Part shown: piece after piece, positions 62,017 to 64,000 of the stretch
How the letters are laid out: each line of letters opens with the position of its first letter
Numbering within the stretch: position 1 is the stretch's first letter
Source of the DNA: Aquaspirillum sp. LM1
GTDB lineage: Bacteria; Pseudomonadota; Gammaproteobacteria; Burkholderiales; Aquaspirillaceae
Assembly (NCBI RefSeq): GCF_002002905.1
Contig: NZ_CP019509.1
Span: forward strand, 3,281,001 to 3,345,000
Direction: 5' to 3'
Length of the DNA: 64,000 nucleotides
Program-made: the position numbers and the translations under genes
Notes under the pieces: generated by a model
The model's input: only the letters and a program-made list of their open reading frames with translations
Database searches by the model: none
What the model was told of the DNA's origin: nothing

Positions 62017-62550
62017 TCACAAGGTGCTGACGCTGGTGGTGTCGATATTGTCGTGTTCGCCCAGCGAGGCCAGGGTGGCAATTTCATCCACCGACAGCAC
62101 CCGCTCGATATCCAGCAGGATGACAAAATGGCCGTCCACCTTGCCCATGCCCACAATGAAATCGGCGCGAATCCGCGCGCCAAACGCCGGCGGCGGCTCG
62201 ATTTCGCTGCTGGGGATGTCCAGCACCGCCGACACGCTGTCCACCAGCACGCCCAGCGTCTGGCAGCTGTCTTCGTGACGGATTTCCAGAATGATGATGC
62301 AGGTGCGCCGCGATGGAATGGTCGGCGTGTTGCCAAAGCGGGCGGCCAGATCAATCACCGGTACCACCGCACCGCGCAGGTTGATTACCCCGCAGATAAA
62401 CGCCGGCACCATTGGGATTTCGGTGACCGAACCGTACTCAATAATTTCCTTGACCGTCAGAATGCCCACGCCAAACATCTCGCCGGACAGGCTGAAGGTG
62501 AGGAACTGCTGCGAACCAGCCAGGTTCGCTGTGGTGTCATGTTGTCCCAT
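62017..62550 (-). CDS. cheW: Chemotaxis coupling protein CheW
   Basis: 177 residues. Two beta-barrel subdomains with FLTFSLSGEMFGVGILTVKEII, VPAFICGVINLRGAVVPVIDLAARFG and the C-terminal GMGKVDGHFVILLDIERVLS. It links receptors to the CheA kinase, whose gene lies outside the window. ATG 62550 gives MGQHDTTANLAGSQQF; the long upstream frame overlaps the receptor gene. It is 19 bases after the receptor stop. Confidence 0.95.
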   Translation of the reverse strand: MGQHDTTANLAGSQQFLTFSLSGEMFGVGILTVKEIIEYGSVTEIPMVPAFICGVINLRGAVVPVIDLAARFGNTPTIPSRRTCIIILEIRHEDSCQTLGVLVDSVSAVLDIPSSEIEPPPAFGARIRADFIVGMGKVDGHFVILLDIERVLSVDEIATLASLGEHDNIDTTSVSTL

Positions 62551-62569
62551 ACCCAATCCTTCTGCCCTG

Positions 62570-64000
62570 TCAGAAACGCTCAAAATCCTGCTCATTGACC
62601 GGACCGCTCGCCAGGGGCAGCGTTGGCGGGGCGGCAGCGTGATGCGCATGCCCCTTGTTCCCAAGCGGCTTGCCGGTCGATGCCGCTTTGCTGGCCGGTC
62701 GGCTGACCTTGCGACCACCGTCATCTTGCCCCAAATGGAAGAAGGTCATCAACTCCTGCAATTGCTCGGCCTGGCTGCCCAGCTCTTCGGCAGTGGCCGC
62801 CAGCTGTTCGGAAGCCGAAGCGTTTTGCTGGGTGGCCTGATTGAGCTGACCCATGGCGCTGTTGATTTGCGACACGCCGGACGACTGCTCGGACGACGCG
62901 GCGGCGATTTCCTGCACCAGATCGGAAGTCTTGCGAATCGACGGCACCATTTCGTCCAGCAGGTTACCCGCACGCTCGGCCAGCTTGACGCTGGAACCGG
63001 CCAGTTGGCTGATTTCCTGCGCAGCCACCTGGCTGCGTTCGGCCAGCTTGCGCACTTCGGCGGCCACCACGGCAAAGCCCTTGCCGTGCTCGCCAGCGCG
63101 GGCGGCTTCGATGGCGGCGTTCAGCGCCAGCAGATTGGTCTGGTAAGCGATGTCGTCGATGATGCCAATCCGGGTGGCAATGTCCTGCATGGCGCTGGAG
63201 GTGCGCCGCACCGCATCACCGCCTTCCGCCGCCTCTTGCGACGCCTTGGAGGCCATGCCGTCGGTGACTCTGGCATTTTCGGTGTTCTGGGCAATCGATG
63301 CGGTAATCTGCTCGATGCTGGCCGTGGTTTCTTCTACGCTGGCAGCCTGCTCGCTGGACGCCTGCGACAGCGACTGCGCGGTGGCCGACACCTGAGTGGA
63401 GGCATTGGTCAGCGCGTTGGCCGAAGAACGCACCTCACCAATAATCTGCGTCAGCTTGGCCACCATATTGCGCATGGCGTCGAGCAACTGGCCGGTTTCA
63501 TCGCGCGACACGCTGTTGATGCGTACATCCAGCTGGCCATCGGCCAGTTGGCCGGCGATGGCTACCGCTTCTTTCAGCGGGCGGGTAATCGAGCGGGTCA
63601 TCATCACCCCGGTCAGCAGGGCAAACAGCAGCGCCAGGCCAGAGGCACCGGCCACCACTATCAGCGTCTGGTTAACCCGCTCCTGGGTGGCCAGGCCAAT
63701 ATGGTTGACCTGCTCGCCTTCATACTGCACCAGCTCGTTGACCGCGCCAATGTAGTTGCGGAACAGCGGACGATAGTCGGTGTACATCAGGTGCAATGCC
63801 TGCTTGTGGTCACCGGCCTTGACCAGACGATTGAGGTTGGCAACCCCGGCAAAGTACACCGCCCGGTGTTCTTCAATTGCTTTGGTAATCTGCCGCTCGC
63901 GGTCGGTGTTGGCCAGCGCAATCAGCTTGCGCGAGCCTTCTTCGATGCGCGTTTTGGCTTCCATCACTTTTTGCAGCTCGCTGTCCATGCCCTGGCTATC
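62570..64000 (-). CDS. Methyl-accepting chemotaxis protein, N-terminus beyond window
   Basis: The frame is open to base 64000, so the first membrane segment is missing. Visible: part of a four-helix ligand-binding domain ([36 protein letters not shown]), a membrane segment ([23 protein letters not shown]), HAMP, then the signalling coiled coil with hairpin tip [45 protein letters not shown] flexible ~50-residue tail ends in DFERF, resembling the NWETF peptide that recruits CheR and CheB. The four-helix periplasmic part suggests small-molecule or amino-acid sensing. Confidence 0.94.
   Translation of the reverse strand, partial: DSQGMDSELQKVMEAKTRIEEGSRKLIALANTDRERQITKAIEEHRAVYFAGVANLNRLVKAGDHKQALHLMYTDYRPLFRNYIGAVNELVQYEGEQVNHIGLATQERVNQTLIVVAGASGLALLFALLTGVMMTRSITRPLKEAVAIAGQLADGQLDVRINSVSRDETGQLLDAMRNMVAKLTQIIGEVRSSANALTNASTQVSATAQSLSQASSEQAASVEETTASIEQITASIAQNTENARVTDGMASKASQEAAEGGDAVRRTSSAMQDIATRIGIIDDIAYQTNLLALNAAIEAARAGEHGKGFAVVAAEVRKLAERSQVAAQEISQLAGSSVKLAERAGNLLDEMVPSIRKTSDLVQEIAAASSEQSSGVSQINSAMGQLNQATQQNASASEQLAATAEELGSQAEQLQELMTFFHLGQDDGGRKVSRPASKAASTGKPLGNKGHAHHAAAPPTLPLASGPVNEQDFERF

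Overview
The window is GC-rich betaproteobacterial DNA. Several features point to Neisseriales (Chromobacteriaceae-like) without fixing a genus: short inverted repeats of the ATTCCC-N8-GGGAAT type, known from Neisseria as dRS3; a Fur-controlled hemP-hmuRSTUV locus; tandem cyanophycin synthetases; and a split mcp-cheW / cheR-cheD-cheB block. Both edges cut genes: a CobW-type GTPase at the left and a chemoreceptor at the right.

1-27 kb is mostly housekeeping and nutrient uptake: CobW-like GTPase, azoR, ribA, rep, a triplicated 292-bp repeat, a DUF3422 protein, two sulfate-binding proteins followed by a c-di-GMP phosphodiesterase (EAL), a hipBA toxin-antitoxin pair sitting between those genes and cysTWA, a split-barrel protein of unknown function, a BMP-family binding protein with an adenine deaminase, a LysR regulator divergent from an atypical metallo-beta-lactamase-fold protein, a DsbA-like protein, and a TRAP transporter whose binding-protein gene lost its 5' end next to an IS3 remnant. 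A TnpB-only IS200/IS605-type element and a DapA-family aldolase follow.

27-39.6 kb is an iron block on the minus strand. hemP-hmuR-hmuS-hmuT-hmuU-hmuV (haem uptake) follows one near-perfect Fur box. Imelysin / di-haem oxidoreductase / imelysin / DUF1513 follows a second Fur-like palindrome. Between them lies an Rpn-like nuclease gene. A run of 11 cytosines separates hemP from the receptor gene hmuR.

40-49.3 kb is an insertion-sequence zone: an ISAs1 copy, a second ISAs1 copy interrupted by an IS481 element, an IS5 remnant, an intact IS5-type element and an IS110 element. Within it is one AT-rich orphan gene (44569-46002) that matches no family I recognise.

49.5-54.8 kb holds two cyanophycin synthetases in tandem; the first lacks several Mur-ligase-domain signature residues. 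54.9-59.1 kb is a two-gene minus-strand operon: a Schlafen/AlbA plus GHKL-like plus P-loop ATPase fusion, then a protein with near-identical 41-residue TPR-like repeats. Its architecture suggests an undescribed defence or conflict system and it is the most interesting locus here. 59.4-64 kb encodes chemotaxis proteins.

A mobile inverted-repeat element with ends GGGATACGCTGA...TCAGCGTGTCCC occurs at 14.9 and 46.0 kb, with a partial copy at 5.4 kb. Two of the three copies abut stop codons exactly. All family assignments come from reading motifs; no database search was run.
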